From the NCBI GenBank assembly GCA_964620425.1, contig CAZUGV010000004.1, positions 1 through 64,000 on the forward strand: a stretch of 64,000 nt of DNA, read 5' to 3'. This DNA is from DASXUG01 sp964620425 (GTDB lineage: Bacteria; Pseudomonadota; Gammaproteobacteria; Burkholderiales; Methylophilaceae). This document shows positions 8,729 through 15,989 of this stretch, in pieces (the first letter of the stretch is position 1; every line of letters starts with the position of its first letter). A model generated the notes under the pieces. The model saw nothing but the letters and a program-made list of their open reading frames with translations, did not search any database and was not told the origin of the DNA. The position numbers and the translations under genes are program-made.

Positions 8729-8943
8729 GCAGATTTATGATAGGCAAAAGACATGCGTTATTAAATCTAAGGCTAATAATTGCGACAGCCTTCATAACAT
8801 TGAAGCGCTGGTGTAAGGTTTTTGCATCAATAGTAATAGCGAACATAGCAGCTTCACCATTGTTATCAGCACACCCAACTGCTTATTTAATTGCGATGGT
8901 GCTCTTAGTAGTTGTTGTTTTGGCAATTAGCCATATTTTATAG
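8725..8943 (+). CDS. small membrane protein coupled to upstream gene
   Basis: A 72-residue protein starting at the ATG inside the ATGA overlap (8725). The basic N-terminus (MSRFMIGKRH) is followed by two hydrophobic segments: a weaker one around FASIVIANIAASPLL and a strong one, TAYLIAMVLLVVVVLAISHI, at the C-terminus. It may span the inner membrane once or twice. A longer frame from 8716 exists, but the overlap start is more economical. Function unknown; the coupling suggests it acts with the 82-residue protein. Confidence 0.5.
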   Translation: MSRFMIGKRHALLNLRLIIATAFITLKRWCKVFASIVIANIAASPLLSAHPTAYLIAMVLLVVVVLAISHIL

Positions 8944-9033
8944 ACTAGCGAATAGTGGGCAAATGATTGCCACCTTTGTAATCAGGGATAAATTTGTAAT
9001 AGGAATGCAACTTTTTCAACAAAAGGAGATTTT

Positions 9034-9303
9034 ATGTGTATATACAGTGGGCAGTTTTTAGATTTCGTGAACTCATTGACTGAATATGAGTTGCAAAAGA
9101 TTGGCAGGTCGGAGTTAGATGTTTATTATGATGGACAACACTTCTTTACTTACCCATCAAGGACGAGGCCAGACATTGGAATGTGTATCTTCGATAGCGA
9201 CGCAGGAGACTCTACATTTGATGCAAAATTAGCCTTGCATGATAAAGCAGAAACTGTTGACGATGAAATTAGTGCTTGGATGGAGGAGCGCTCAAAATGT
9301 TGA
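9034..9303 (+). CDS. hypothetical acidic protein
   Basis: An 89-residue acidic protein with an excellent ribosome binding site (AAAAGGAGATTTT before the ATG). It contains the pairs ELQKIGRSELDVYYDGQ and DEISAWMEERSKC and has no signal peptide or membrane segment. I do not recognise a family. It lies in a run of short plus-strand genes, 90 bases after the small membrane protein. Confidence 0.55.
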   Translation: MCIYSGQFLDFVNSLTEYELQKIGRSELDVYYDGQHFFTYPSRTRPDIGMCIFDSDAGDSTFDAKLALHDKAETVDDEISAWMEERSKC

Positions 9304-9418
9304 CGTTTGGATGATATTACACCAGATGATGCATTCGACTTCAGTTCATTTTTTTACATCGATGTAGGGTGCATGATAAGAATCTAGGCAAACATTACCC
9401 AGCGTTGAGGCAAGTTGT

Positions 9419-9523
9419 ATGGCCATGAGTGACTTTTTTAGTCTAGCAAGAAATGGTTGGGACGGCTTTGAAAGTAGTTTGAAGTATGCCTATCCCAGCG
9501 CTGCTAAGCGATTAAAGAGTTGA
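9419..9523 (+). CDS. possible 34-residue protein ending at a terminator
   Basis: The reading frame MAMSDFFSLARNGWDGFESS.. runs 34 codons from ATG 9419, with GAGG 8 bases upstream, and ends in a basic tail (AAKRLKS). It stops 16 bases before a strong intrinsic terminator, which suggests that something transcribed ends here. It has an amphipathic, aromatic-rich composition. No homologue is known to me and it is near the limit of what sequence alone can support. Confidence 0.4.
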   Translation: MAMSDFFSLARNGWDGFESSLKYAYPSAAKRLKS

Positions 9524-9539
9524 TTGGCTTATGTATTTC

Positions 9540-9576
9540 AACGAATTAGCAATTTCACATTTGCTAATTCGTTTTT
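9540..9576 (+). terminator. Rho-independent terminator, 13-bp stem
   Basis: AACGAATTAGCAA (9540-9552) pairs perfectly with TTGCTAATTCGTT (9561-9573), followed by further T residues. Confidence 0.8.
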
Positions 9577-9616
9577 CACCTATCTATATTTAATAATAAG
9601 TTAACAGGAGTGCGCG

Positions 9617-9868
9617 ATGAATAATGTCATTCCATTGATCACAAACAAATGCCCTGTGGGTCAACATGCTTTACATCGGGAGTATGGTTTAGTGGAAGTG
9701 ATTTCAGCAAATGGTCAATTTCGCCTAGTGGTGTTTGGTGATCCAAATTTCGATGACCTAGAGTATGTCAATGTTGATGTGAGAGAGTTAAGAGCGCTGG
9801 ATTTTGCGAGAGACTCTATGCCACCTGTTGATGCTGAAATCCTAGGATTAAAGAGAAAGCAAACATGA
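9617..9868 (+). CDS. hypothetical small beta-rich protein
   Basis: An 83-residue protein with ribosome binding site AACAGGAG before ATG 9617. The text HREYGLVEVISANGQFRLVVF and LEYVNVDVRELRALD suggests a small beta-barrel, SH3- or CarD-like, perhaps nucleic-acid binding; this is inference from composition. It is the last of the short plus-strand genes before a stretch of IS-like debris. Confidence 0.5.
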   Translation: MNNVIPLITNKCPVGQHALHREYGLVEVISANGQFRLVVFGDPNFDDLEYVNVDVRELRALDFARDSMPPVDAEILGLKRKQT

Positions 9869-10448
9869 CTTTGTCGCTGATCAAGGGCAACAAAGCTAAG
9901 TTGCTGCAAAATGCAGGAGCGTTGTTGTTTAAATCTATATGTCTCTGGGATAAAGTAGCCACAGAGCAATTGCATCAATAGGACAGGGAGTTGTGTAAGC
10001 GGAGGGTGTCCCGAATTTTGTGTAAACGTCGGTAATTAAACTTGAATTAAATCAAATCTGACAGACTCCCTGCAAATTCTGTAACTGTAAACTCAGGTCT
10101 AAGCTAGGACAGGTTATGTTATGGTTGAAAATTGAAATATGCATGGCGACTCTGTCCAAAGTTGCTGACGACCAGCCTTGTTTTGCATATGACTGCTTTT
10201 GGCCTAATGCCTCATTTTTTAATGTCTGCTCTTAGACAAGCAGCCTCTCAAGCAAACTGCTTCAACTAGACCTACCGCCCCGTTTCTGCCTGATGACTCA
10301 ATAATTACATTGCTTTAGAGCAGTCGTTCACAGCAACTAAATTCAATATCAAAGGATATCCGCTTTTGGCAGAAAGTTAAGTTTGCGACCGTCCGCTAAG
10401 TTAGATTTCTGTTTTAAATTATGCCAGCTGAGAGTTTGTAGCAAACAA
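9869..10448. other. non-coding stretch with IS-like debris
   Basis: About 580 bp without a supportable gene. Positions 10006-10031 (GGTGTCCCGAATTTTGTGTA and onward) resemble the outer ends of IS256-family elements. Positions 10052-10110 match 41289-41345 imperfectly. No transposase frame is visible, so this is probably the scar of one or more lost elements. Confidence 0.4.
10052..10110. repeat. dispersed repeat, copy 1
   Basis: AATCTGACAGACTCCCTG..TAACTG..CTCAGGTCT..GCTAG aligns with 41289-41345 over nearly 60 bases with several mismatches and small length differences. Both copies lie outside genes. Confidence 0.45.
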
Positions 10449-11897
10449 TTATCGATGGGTGAACATCGTAAGCCAGTCCAATTGTTGTTTCGTAATACCA
10501 GAAATGCTCTCAAGCTGCTCGCGGGAGGTAATCGCTCCTAGTGCGGTACGCAATGCGATCACTTTTCTGGCCATATCCTCATCTATAGTGTAAAGCGTGC
10601 ACAATGCCGATACATCAGCTCTATTCAGATCAACACTAAGGGTGTTCGATTGACCTCCAACAAAGTCTTCACGATGCCAAGTGAAAGCGACCCTCGAGCG
10701 CCAGAGGAAAACTTCCCACCGCTTGGGGCGCGTCGTGGCCACCCGACAATGAAACTGAGTCAACTTTGCGTCGTAATATATTTTAGTTGAAATGACGCCA
10801 TTCCTATAATGCACAGAGCTCCATCGGTAACTCTCACCGACCTTTAAGCCTCGGAGTGCGGAAATGGCTTTTTCGCCCACATACCATAGTTGCCCATCGC
10901 GATCTCCCAATCCACCAAATGTACATCCCAGTTCTGGCTCATTTATGATAGGCTGATCATTTACAAATTCATCGATTCGATATTCGTCGGTGGGTTTAGT
11001 TTGGGAGTTCAAAGGCTCAAGAGTATCTAGTTGCCACTTGAGTGCATATTCGCTTGCGAAGCTAAGACAAAATTGGGCATCGCTTTCTAGCCATGGGCGC
11101 ATCATGGACATATTCCCGCGCTCGTCAATTCTTCGATCATGCGGTATATGATCAAGTATTCGCCGAAACCGGTCTAACCGTGTGGGGTTGACACCCAGCC
11201 TCAGCGCTTGCATTTCATCCACGAGGGCTTCCATCAGATAACTTTCCTCTGGACTTGTACTTCGGTTTAGGGACACAGCTGCTGGAGCCGAAATGCGAAG
11301 CCTTGATTCTTTCAAGTGAAGTAGGTATGCATTTTCGTAAGCGTCGCGAGCATATTCTACGGACTCGAGATATTGTGCCAGTTTTAATTTGGTCTCAGAT
11401 TCCTCCAGATACAGTCGTATTTGAACATTCTGAATTAGTTGTGAAATTGATAGTCGGTTTACTTGCAGGCCGAAAATTGCTGGCAATGCAACTTCGAAGA
11501 AGTGCTGAGTGATGCGAACAAAGTGAGCTAAATCCTTAGCCACATCAATCGCTGCGTGTTGAACGAGATTTCTCGCTTGGCGGAGAACTCGGATATCTTC
11601 GAAATTTGGAAGTGTGACAGAATACGTCGCCTTCGTATGCTTATTGAGCTTAGCGATTATATCCAGCAGCCCACTTTTCTCAAGCGAGTCTCCTGTAAGT
11701 AGCTCGTATTCAATATGGCGCGCAATTATTCTCACCAGATACTCAATGGAATTGTCAAGTCCGTGAACGACAATGATGGGGTCGACGCCAGTGGGTGAAG
11801 ACGAGTGGCTTACTGCGTGCTCTAGAAGCGACTTTGCTCGAATGAGTAGATCCAAAGTATCCGCCGAAGGCGGGGAGGGAATTTTTGGAGGGTTCAT
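10449..11897 (-). CDS. HEPN-like protein with C-terminal helix-hairpin-helix
   Basis: A 482-residue soluble protein. The N-terminal 140 residues are all-helical and contain RQARNLVQHAAI (about 106-117). The sequence R109-NLVQ-H114 fits the RX4-6H signature of HEPN-domain RNases and of related non-catalytic helical domains. Residues about 300-410 are strand-rich with many Trp and Arg (FLWRSRVAFTWHRED). The last 65 residues (VDLNRADVSALCTLYTIDED.., LESISGITKQQLDWL) are a ComEA/helix-hairpin-helix pair, normally DNA binding. The gene stands alone on the minus strand between IS-like debris and short open frames, and seems higher in GC than its neighbours. An RNA-cleaving defence or toxin role is possible but unproven. 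Confidence 0.55.
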   Translation of the reverse strand: MNPPKIPSPPSADTLDLLIRAKSLLEHAVSHSSSPTGVDPIIVVHGLDNSIEYLVRIIARHIEYELLTGDSLEKSGLLDIIAKLNKHTKATYSVTLPNFEDIRVLRQARNLVQHAAIDVAKDLAHFVRITQHFFEVALPAIFGLQVNRLSISQLIQNVQIRLYLEESETKLKLAQYLESVEYARDAYENAYLLHLKESRLRISAPAAVSLNRSTSPEESYLMEALVDEMQALRLGVNPTRLDRFRRILDHIPHDRRIDERGNMSMMRPWLESDAQFCLSFASEYALKWQLDTLEPLNSQTKPTDEYRIDEFVNDQPIINEPELGCTFGGLGDRDGQLWYVGEKAISALRGLKVGESYRWSSVHYRNGVISTKIYYDAKLTQFHCRVATTRPKRWEVFLWRSRVAFTWHREDFVGGQSNTLSVDLNRADVSALCTLYTIDEDMARKVIALRTALGAITSREQLESISGITKQQLDWLTMFTHR

Positions 11898-11971
11898 AAC
11901 AATGCGTTCCTGGCGTGGCTAACTAGGCTATAGAAAAAGTATTTTCATATGCTCATCTTGCCGTTAAATAA

Positions 11972-12097
11972 TTGGAACTGCAAGCTAAAGGTCGCTTAAG
12001 GGCCGTTAGTGCAGATAGCATGCTTTTGCTTAATGACCGTAATGAATGGATTACTGACGTTGGCAAAGATTTAACATTTAAAACTGGCTGTGAATGA
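11972..12097 (+). CDS. possible 41-residue fragment or small protein
   Basis: A frame directly after an in-frame stop begins TTG GAA CTG and reads LELQAKGRLRAVSADSMLLL.., ending TGA at 12097. The composition looks protein-like, but there is no clear ribosome binding site. It overlaps the next frame by 8 bases (GTGAATGA). It may be the remnant of a longer gene. Confidence 0.25.
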   Translation: MELQAKGRLRAVSADSMLLLNDRNEWITDVGKDLTFKTGCE

Positions 12098-12227
12098 TAA
12101 TTTTAGATGGCTAGTTTGCATTGGAATCGGTGGCATATTACCTACAATAATTGCTGGCTCCTTTGGACAAGAACACTCAATCAAAGATTTCCTTACCTTA
12201 ATAAAGGCATTTAATATCCCAATGTGA
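12090..12227 (+). CDS. possible 45-residue single-span membrane protein
   Basis: Starts at GTG 12090 inside the end of the preceding frame. It reads MNDNFRWLVCIGIGGILPTI.. and ends AFNIPM, with one clear membrane segment (about residues 7-24). The overlapping start suggests translational coupling. Both frames are too short for certainty. Confidence 0.3.
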   Translation: MNDNFRWLVCIGIGGILPTIIAGSFGQEHSIKDFLTLIKAFNIPM

Positions 12228-12246
12228 GATATGTAAAAAAGTTTTA

Positions 12247-12423
12247 TCAAACTTTTGGAGCAGGAGAGAATTTCTTGGAGGTATTCTTGATCAGTTGTAA
12301 TTCAGGCTTTGCTGGATAGAGTTTCTTCATCAAGACTTTGTATCTTGGTGTAGCGTCTGTCCAGATTGCTTGCAATAAATCCGCCTCTGATTTTGCTCTT
12401 GAACCTTGAATGGCTTTAAACAT
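12247..12423 (-). CDS. possible 58-residue basic protein
   Basis: A minus-strand frame from ATG 12423 encodes a basic, Lys-rich peptide (SRAKSEADLLQAIW, YKVLMKKLYPAKPELQL). It lies 33 bases downstream of another short minus-strand frame and could be its partner or the shifted end of the same broken gene. No family recognised. Confidence 0.3.
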   Translation of the reverse strand: MFKAIQGSRAKSEADLLQAIWTDATPRYKVLMKKLYPAKPELQLIKNTSKKFSPAPKV

Positions 12424-12456
12424 AGTCTGGGATCCACTGTATAAGATTAATTTTTA

Positions 12457-12645
12457 TCAAGTTTCTGAGTTCATTAAAGTAAAGTCTGGATTTTTTGGTT
12501 CTAATTTCTTAGCCAACTCATCAACTAATGCGCGATTGCAGGTAGCAGGTGAAAACAGTTCTTTGATTAAAGCGCGCTCGGTAGCTTTTCTATCACTGCC
12601 GCAATTTTCAACGAGTTTTAACATGGCATTTTTCCGCATGATCAC
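12457..12645 (-). CDS. possible 62-residue hypothetical protein
   Basis: The minus-strand frame reads MLKLVENCGSDRKATERALI.. and LVDELAKKLEPKNPDFTLM, a helical, protein-like composition. The start is unclear: GTG 12645 or ATG 12639. It is followed by the 58-residue frame. Plus-strand frames over the same bases look like shadows. Confidence 0.35.
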   Translation of the reverse strand: MIMRKNAMLKLVENCGSDRKATERALIKELFSPATCNRALVDELAKKLEPKNPDFTLMNSET

Positions 12646-12705
12646 TTAGAGCTATTGTTACACCAATCATAGTAATTACACAATCAAACCCATTAAATAA
12701 AAGAT

Positions 12706-13083
12706 ATGAAGAAACCAAGTTTACTAGTGACCATTGAATATCAGCAGCGAACTGCTATCGATGATTTAAAGGTGATTTATCTGCACACGCTAGATAATTT
12801 TCATTGTACCTTCTCACCGCTAGCCTTCGAAATTTTGAAGTGCTTGCTGGAGCAAAAAAACCCCAAGACAATCGCGGAAATTGGCGAAACGCTAAATAAA
12901 GACGCTACCGCAATTGCGCAATCTTTGCGCTCGCTCGTGACAGCAGGTGTGCTAATTCCATCGATAACAAGTGATACTTTTGAATTGCCTTTTGGTGAAA
13001 TTCATTTTGATTTCAAGCTAACTGCGAATACTCCACTTCAGAATCGAATTCCAACTTACTTCATTGATCCTGTGACTGAGTAG
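12706..13083 (+). CDS. hypothetical protein with winged-helix-like segment
   Basis: A 125-residue protein. Residues about 35-90 (FEILKCLLEQKNPKTIAEIG.., QSLRSLVTAGVLIP) look like a winged helix, with a recognition helix around ATAIAQSLRSLV and a wing after GVLIP. The N- and C-termini are strand-rich. There is no strong ribosome binding site before ATG 12706. It is convergent with umuC, 15 bases from its stop. A regulator or small DNA-binding protein is plausible. Confidence 0.5.
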   Translation: MKKPSLLVTIEYQQRTAIDDLKVIYLHTLDNFHCTFSPLAFEILKCLLEQKNPKTIAEIGETLNKDATAIAQSLRSLVTAGVLIPSITSDTFELPFGEIHFDFKLTANTPLQNRIPTYFIDPVTE

Positions 13084-13098
13084 TTTAGGTGCCAAATA

Positions 13099-14373
13099 TT
13101 AGCGCACCCTCGGCAACTCCCCCCAACTCCCCGTGTAGTTAGGACTCTTCGCCCCACGGCGCATCACCCATGTTTTATCAACACCTTCAGAGGCGAGCTT
13201 GACCGTTCCTTTGCTATATTTCTGGTTAATCCTATCCAGTGTCACCATCAATTTGCTGGCTTTAGGATTATCGGTGGAGTAACCAAACAAGTCTTGCTGT
13301 TGCCCACCATCAGCCACTAACTCCATCAGCATCACCCCAGCTTTTTGATAGTAAATATCAGGTTTATAAATGCGCTTCAGTAGCCATTGTGCGGCTTTGT
13401 TAATCTGTAAGGTGCAATCAGTAGGTGAGGGGAGTGCAATCGTCATACTGTTCCCGTAATACTCAGCTTGGTCAAATGGACTGTTCTGAATAAACACGTA
13501 TACAGCACTGGTATATAAGCCTTGCTTTCTGAGTCGTTCACTCGCATTGCTGGCATGAAAGCTAACAGCTTCTTGCAAATCAGCGAGGGTATTAACACGC
13601 GTGCCAAATGAGCGTGAAGACATCACTTGCTTTGATTCACCGACCATTTCATCGAGTGCTAGCCATGATTCCCCGTTGAGTTCTTTAACCGTGCGTTCTA
13701 GCAATACGCCAAACTTATCTCGAATGCGTTTAGGATTAGCATTTTTAAGTCTGAGTACATTATGTACACCCACACTATTCAGCTTGGCTTCTAGCTTACT
13801 GCCTACCCCCCATACCTTAGACACAGGTAAAGACTCCATTATGCTATCTAGCTGACTAGTTGCCATGCTCGTAAAGTCACATACGCCATTAAAGCCTTCT
13901 TTCTTCTTGGCACAGTGGTTCGCTAGCTTTGCTAAGGTCTTGGTATGCGCAATCCCTACGCAAATCGGCAAACCCGTCCACTGAAAGACAGTGTTTTTAA
14001 TTTCTTGCCCATAGACTGTTAAGTCTTGTGTAAAGCCTGTCAGGTCTAGGAATGATTCATCTATGGAGTAAACCTCAATACGTGGTGCGAACTGTCTGAG
14101 CGTAGCAACAAACCGATTCGACATATTGGCGTATAGCTCATAATTACTAGAGAAGTGGGTGACCCCAAGTTTCTTGGCTTGCTTCTCTAATTCAAACCAT
14201 GGACGGCACATATAGATGTCTAGCATGGCTTTGGCTTCTTTACTCTGCGCAATGACACAGCCATCATTGTTGGATAGCACCACCACGGGTTTACCTCTAA
14301 GTTCGGGTCTAAACACCTGCTCACAGGAAGCATAAAAGCTATTGGCATCACATAATGCAAATATCGGTTTCAT
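13099..14373 (-). CDS. umuC: DNA polymerase V catalytic subunit UmuC
   Basis: A Y-family translesion polymerase of 424 residues, the usual UmuC length. The N-terminus FALCDANSFYASCEQVFRPE gives the first catalytic Asp and the family signature. IEVYSIDESFLDL holds the acidic catalytic pair (D-E), and a helix-hairpin-helix follows (SVGVHNVLRLK). The C-terminal little-finger and DUF4113-type region ends QKYSKGTVKLASEG. I prefer ATG 14373, where homologues begin, over the upstream ATG 14406, which would overlap umuD by 23 bases; neither has a good ribosome binding site, so coupling to umuD is likely. With UmuD' it forms Pol V, used in SOS mutagenesis. Confidence 0.93.
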   Translation of the reverse strand: MKPIFALCDANSFYASCEQVFRPELRGKPVVVLSNNDGCVIAQSKEAKAMLDIYMCRPWFELEKQAKKLGVTHFSSNYELYANMSNRFVATLRQFAPRIEVYSIDESFLDLTGFTQDLTVYGQEIKNTVFQWTGLPICVGIAHTKTLAKLANHCAKKKEGFNGVCDFTSMATSQLDSIMESLPVSKVWGVGSKLEAKLNSVGVHNVLRLKNANPKRIRDKFGVLLERTVKELNGESWLALDEMVGESKQVMSSRSFGTRVNTLADLQEAVSFHASNASERLRKQGLYTSAVYVFIQNSPFDQAEYYGNSMTIALPSPTDCTLQINKAAQWLLKRIYKPDIYYQKAGVMLMELVADGGQQQDLFGYSTDNPKASKLMVTLDRINQKYSKGTVKLASEGVDKTWVMRRGAKSPNYTGSWGELPRVR

Positions 14374-14383
14374 AAGATGACTA

Positions 14384-14818
14384 TTACTTGGGTTGGTGGA
14401 TAACATAGGTCACCACCCCAAATACCACTAGCTCCTGACCTTCGCTAAATTCAATGGGGGCGTATAAGGGATTCTCTGAGAGCAACTTCACAGTGTTGCC
14501 TCGCTTGTATAGACGTTTCACCATCCATTCACCGTCAACCTCAGCAATCACAATGCTGGAAGACTTCGGCTTAAGCGCACGATTCACAATTAGCGTGTCA
14601 CCCTCAAAGATGCCTGCACCCATCATCGAGTCTCCTGAAACAGTAAAAAAGAAGGTCGCAGGTGGATTCGTAATAAAGCGCTCATTCAAATCTAAGAACT
14701 TCTGTTCATAATCCTGTGCTGGCGATGGAAAGCGTGATTGCCCAGCCGAAACCTTACCGCTATAGATCGGAATAGGGATGTAGCTTGAAATGACAACTGG
14801 GATGAGGTCTTGCTGCAT
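14384..14818 (-). CDS. umuD: Pol V subunit UmuD, S24 self-cleaving protease
   Basis: A 144-residue LexA/UmuD-family protein. The cleavage site is likely A25-G26 (KVSAGQSRF). The catalytic Ser is S64 in SGDSM and the Lys is K101 in WMVKRLY, matching the E. coli Ser/Lys dyad. RecA filaments would stimulate self-cleavage to UmuD'. It is transcribed ahead of umuC with a 10-base gap. The promoter carries a TACTGTAC half-site. Such umuDC pairs are common on plasmids and integrative elements, which fits the island context here. Confidence 0.93.
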   Translation of the reverse strand: MQQDLIPVVISSYIPIPIYSGKVSAGQSRFPSPAQDYEQKFLDLNERFITNPPATFFFTVSGDSMMGAGIFEGDTLIVNRALKPKSSSIVIAEVDGEWMVKRLYKRGNTVKLLSENPLYAPIEFSEGQELVVFGVVTYVIHQPK

Positions 14819-14856
14819 GCTTGCTATAAAATATGTTAAGAATTGAACGAACGTAC

Positions 14857-14885
14857 AGTATAGTCAAAAATGTAAAAAGAGTTAA
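14857..14885 (-). promoter_or_regulatory. umuDC promoter with LexA-like half-site
   Basis: On the minus strand TTAACT, a 17-base spacer and TATACT form a sigma70-like promoter 38 bases upstream of umuD. TACTGTACG (14852-14860) overlaps the -10 and matches one arm of CTGT-N8-ACAG. The second arm is degenerate (TTCA), so LexA control is plausible but not shown. Confidence 0.4.
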
Positions 14886-15059
14886 GTTATGGCTCATAAA
14901 TATGCATATTTTTATAATAACGATTTATATCCTACTGACCTCATTCCCTTGATTCTGCTTATAATTTGAATTCATATGCCATGCTATTAATTCAACAAAT
15001 CAGTATGTTATCATTCACATTGACTTATCCATAAGTTGCGGAGCATCTCTCTCAAGCAA

Positions 15060-15560
15060 CTTGTGCGTTAAGTACGCCTGAACAACAAACAATAATAGGT
15101 GCCGCGAATGCGGGGCGTTGCGTTCAGCAAAAGCCCACTCAGCCACTGGCTGAGTGCATAGGGGGAGCCGCCGAATGCATGCGCCCAAGCGCAGGCATGT
15201 CCGCCAGCGTTGAGTAAGCGTAGCGCACCGAAACCTGACGGCGTGTGGGGGACAGCGTCCCGCCTCGTCAACGCCCCAAAGGGCGCTTGACTACCCTCTG
15301 TTTAGAGGGCCCGTTCAGGGCAGTCGCAGACCGTGTGACGATGAGTGCAACGAAGCGTTACACGCTCGAAAGAGAGGGTAGTCAAGCGCACGTGCGCGAA
15401 GACGAGGCCCACAAGGTCGTCAATACGACCGCTGTAGTTTGACGAGCATTCGTCAAACGTGAAGGCGCATCATCAATTCAACATGAGTGGCGTTCAGCCA
15501 GTCAAATCAAGGGTTGCAGCCCTAGCTGCTGGCTTACAGCCACCCTTGATGGTGTTGAAG
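15060..15560. ncRNA. GC-rich multi-stem element: candidate large structured RNA or ssDNA element
   Basis: There is no credible gene here, yet GC rises sharply above the AT-rich flanks and inverted repeats are dense. A 17-bp perfect pair joins 15283-15299 to 15373-15389, enclosed by an 8-bp pair 15262-15269/15401-15408. The first pair competes with a local hairpin CCCTCT-GTTT-AGAGGG. Other stems are 15136-15144/15148-15156 (9 bp), 15180-15184/15189-15193, 15249-15253/15257-15261 and TTTGACGA-GCAT-TCGTCAAA. A branched domain lies at 15477-15559: outer TTCAACA/TGTTGAA, a TGGC hairpin, and ATCAAGGG/CCCTTGAT enclosing two hairpins. It could be a large RNA, a single-strand promoter or a transfer/replication site. 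The transcribed strand is unknown. Confidence 0.45.
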
Positions 15561-15701
15561 TTGTGAGCGCAATATAACGAGTAAATCATGGAACAATCCG
15601 ACGAAGCATTAAAAATAATTCGTCATAGTGGATTGACGAATGATTTGACGAGATATTGTGAATAAAAATAGGTTAGCGATGGGATGTTCATTCGTCATAG
15701 T
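15439..15701. repeat. cluster of TTGACGA/TCGTCAA boxes
   Basis: TTGACGA or its complement occurs at 15439-15445, 15450-15456, 15633-15639 and 15645-15651, and also further left at 15265-15271 and 15417-15423. One-mismatch copies TCGTCAT are at 15620-15626 and 15692-15698. ATTCGTCATAGT is repeated directly at 15618-15629 and 15690-15701. Such spacing resembles iterons or multiple operator sites, just downstream of the XRE gene's stop. Confidence 0.5.
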
Positions 15702-15718
15702 TGCATCTCACCATTACA

Positions 15719-15961
15719 TTATTTATCAATTAAGGATTCGATAATTGGCATTGGGTTGATATGCATATGCTTACAGAGTTCGAGAAACTCGACGATATCC
15801 ACCCGTCTTTCTTTATTTTCAATCTTTGCGATAAAAGACTGTGGCTTACCCATACAGGCTGAAAGTTGAGCTTGTGTCATTCCCTTTTCCTTTCGGCAAT
15901 CCACTAACTGTTTAATTAAGCGTGCATAGTTCTCGGTGTAAGTTGACTTAGTCATAGCCAT
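15719..15961 (-). CDS. XRE-family HTH transcriptional regulator
   Basis: An 80-residue single-domain Cro/CI-type protein. The helix-turn-helix is at about residues 30-55 (MTQAQLSACMGKPQSFIAKIENKERR), followed by the usual dimer helix with FLELCKHMHINPMPIIES. Possible starts lie at 15961, 15955 and a GTG at 15964; none has a clear ribosome binding site. Such proteins are typical repressors or antitoxins of mobile elements. Upstream are three GGAT/ATCC boxes (15990-16028), probable autoregulatory operators. Downstream are the TTGACGA boxes and the structured element. Confidence 0.85.
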   Translation of the reverse strand: MAMTKSTYTENYARLIKQLVDCRKEKGMTQAQLSACMGKPQSFIAKIENKERRVDIVEFLELCKHMHINPMPIIESLIDK

Positions 15962-15989
15962 CACTTTTAAAAACGATCAGGCTTGATTA

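Noticed and set aside
8511..8816. 101-codon plus-strand frame
   Set aside because: It overlaps the 82-residue gene and its coupled partner in another frame and lacks a ribosome binding site; treated as a shadow.
12410..12649. 79-codon plus-strand frame
   Set aside because: It is opposite two more protein-like minus-strand frames and has no ribosome binding site.
15060..15130. Integron attC site (CTGAAC..GTTCAG)
   Set aside because: The end sequences do not fit RYYYAAC/GTTRRRY and no integron integrase is present.
15060..15470. Open frames of 60-70 codons on both strands of the GC-rich block
   Set aside because: They have biased, Arg/Cys/Ala-rich text, no ribosome binding sites and cross the inverted repeats. 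They look like by-products of GC-rich structured sequence.
15060..15560. tmRNA, RNase P RNA or group I/II intron
   Set aside because: I saw no tRNA-like T-loop GGTTCGA, no RNase P core text, and no intron domain V or reverse transcriptase.
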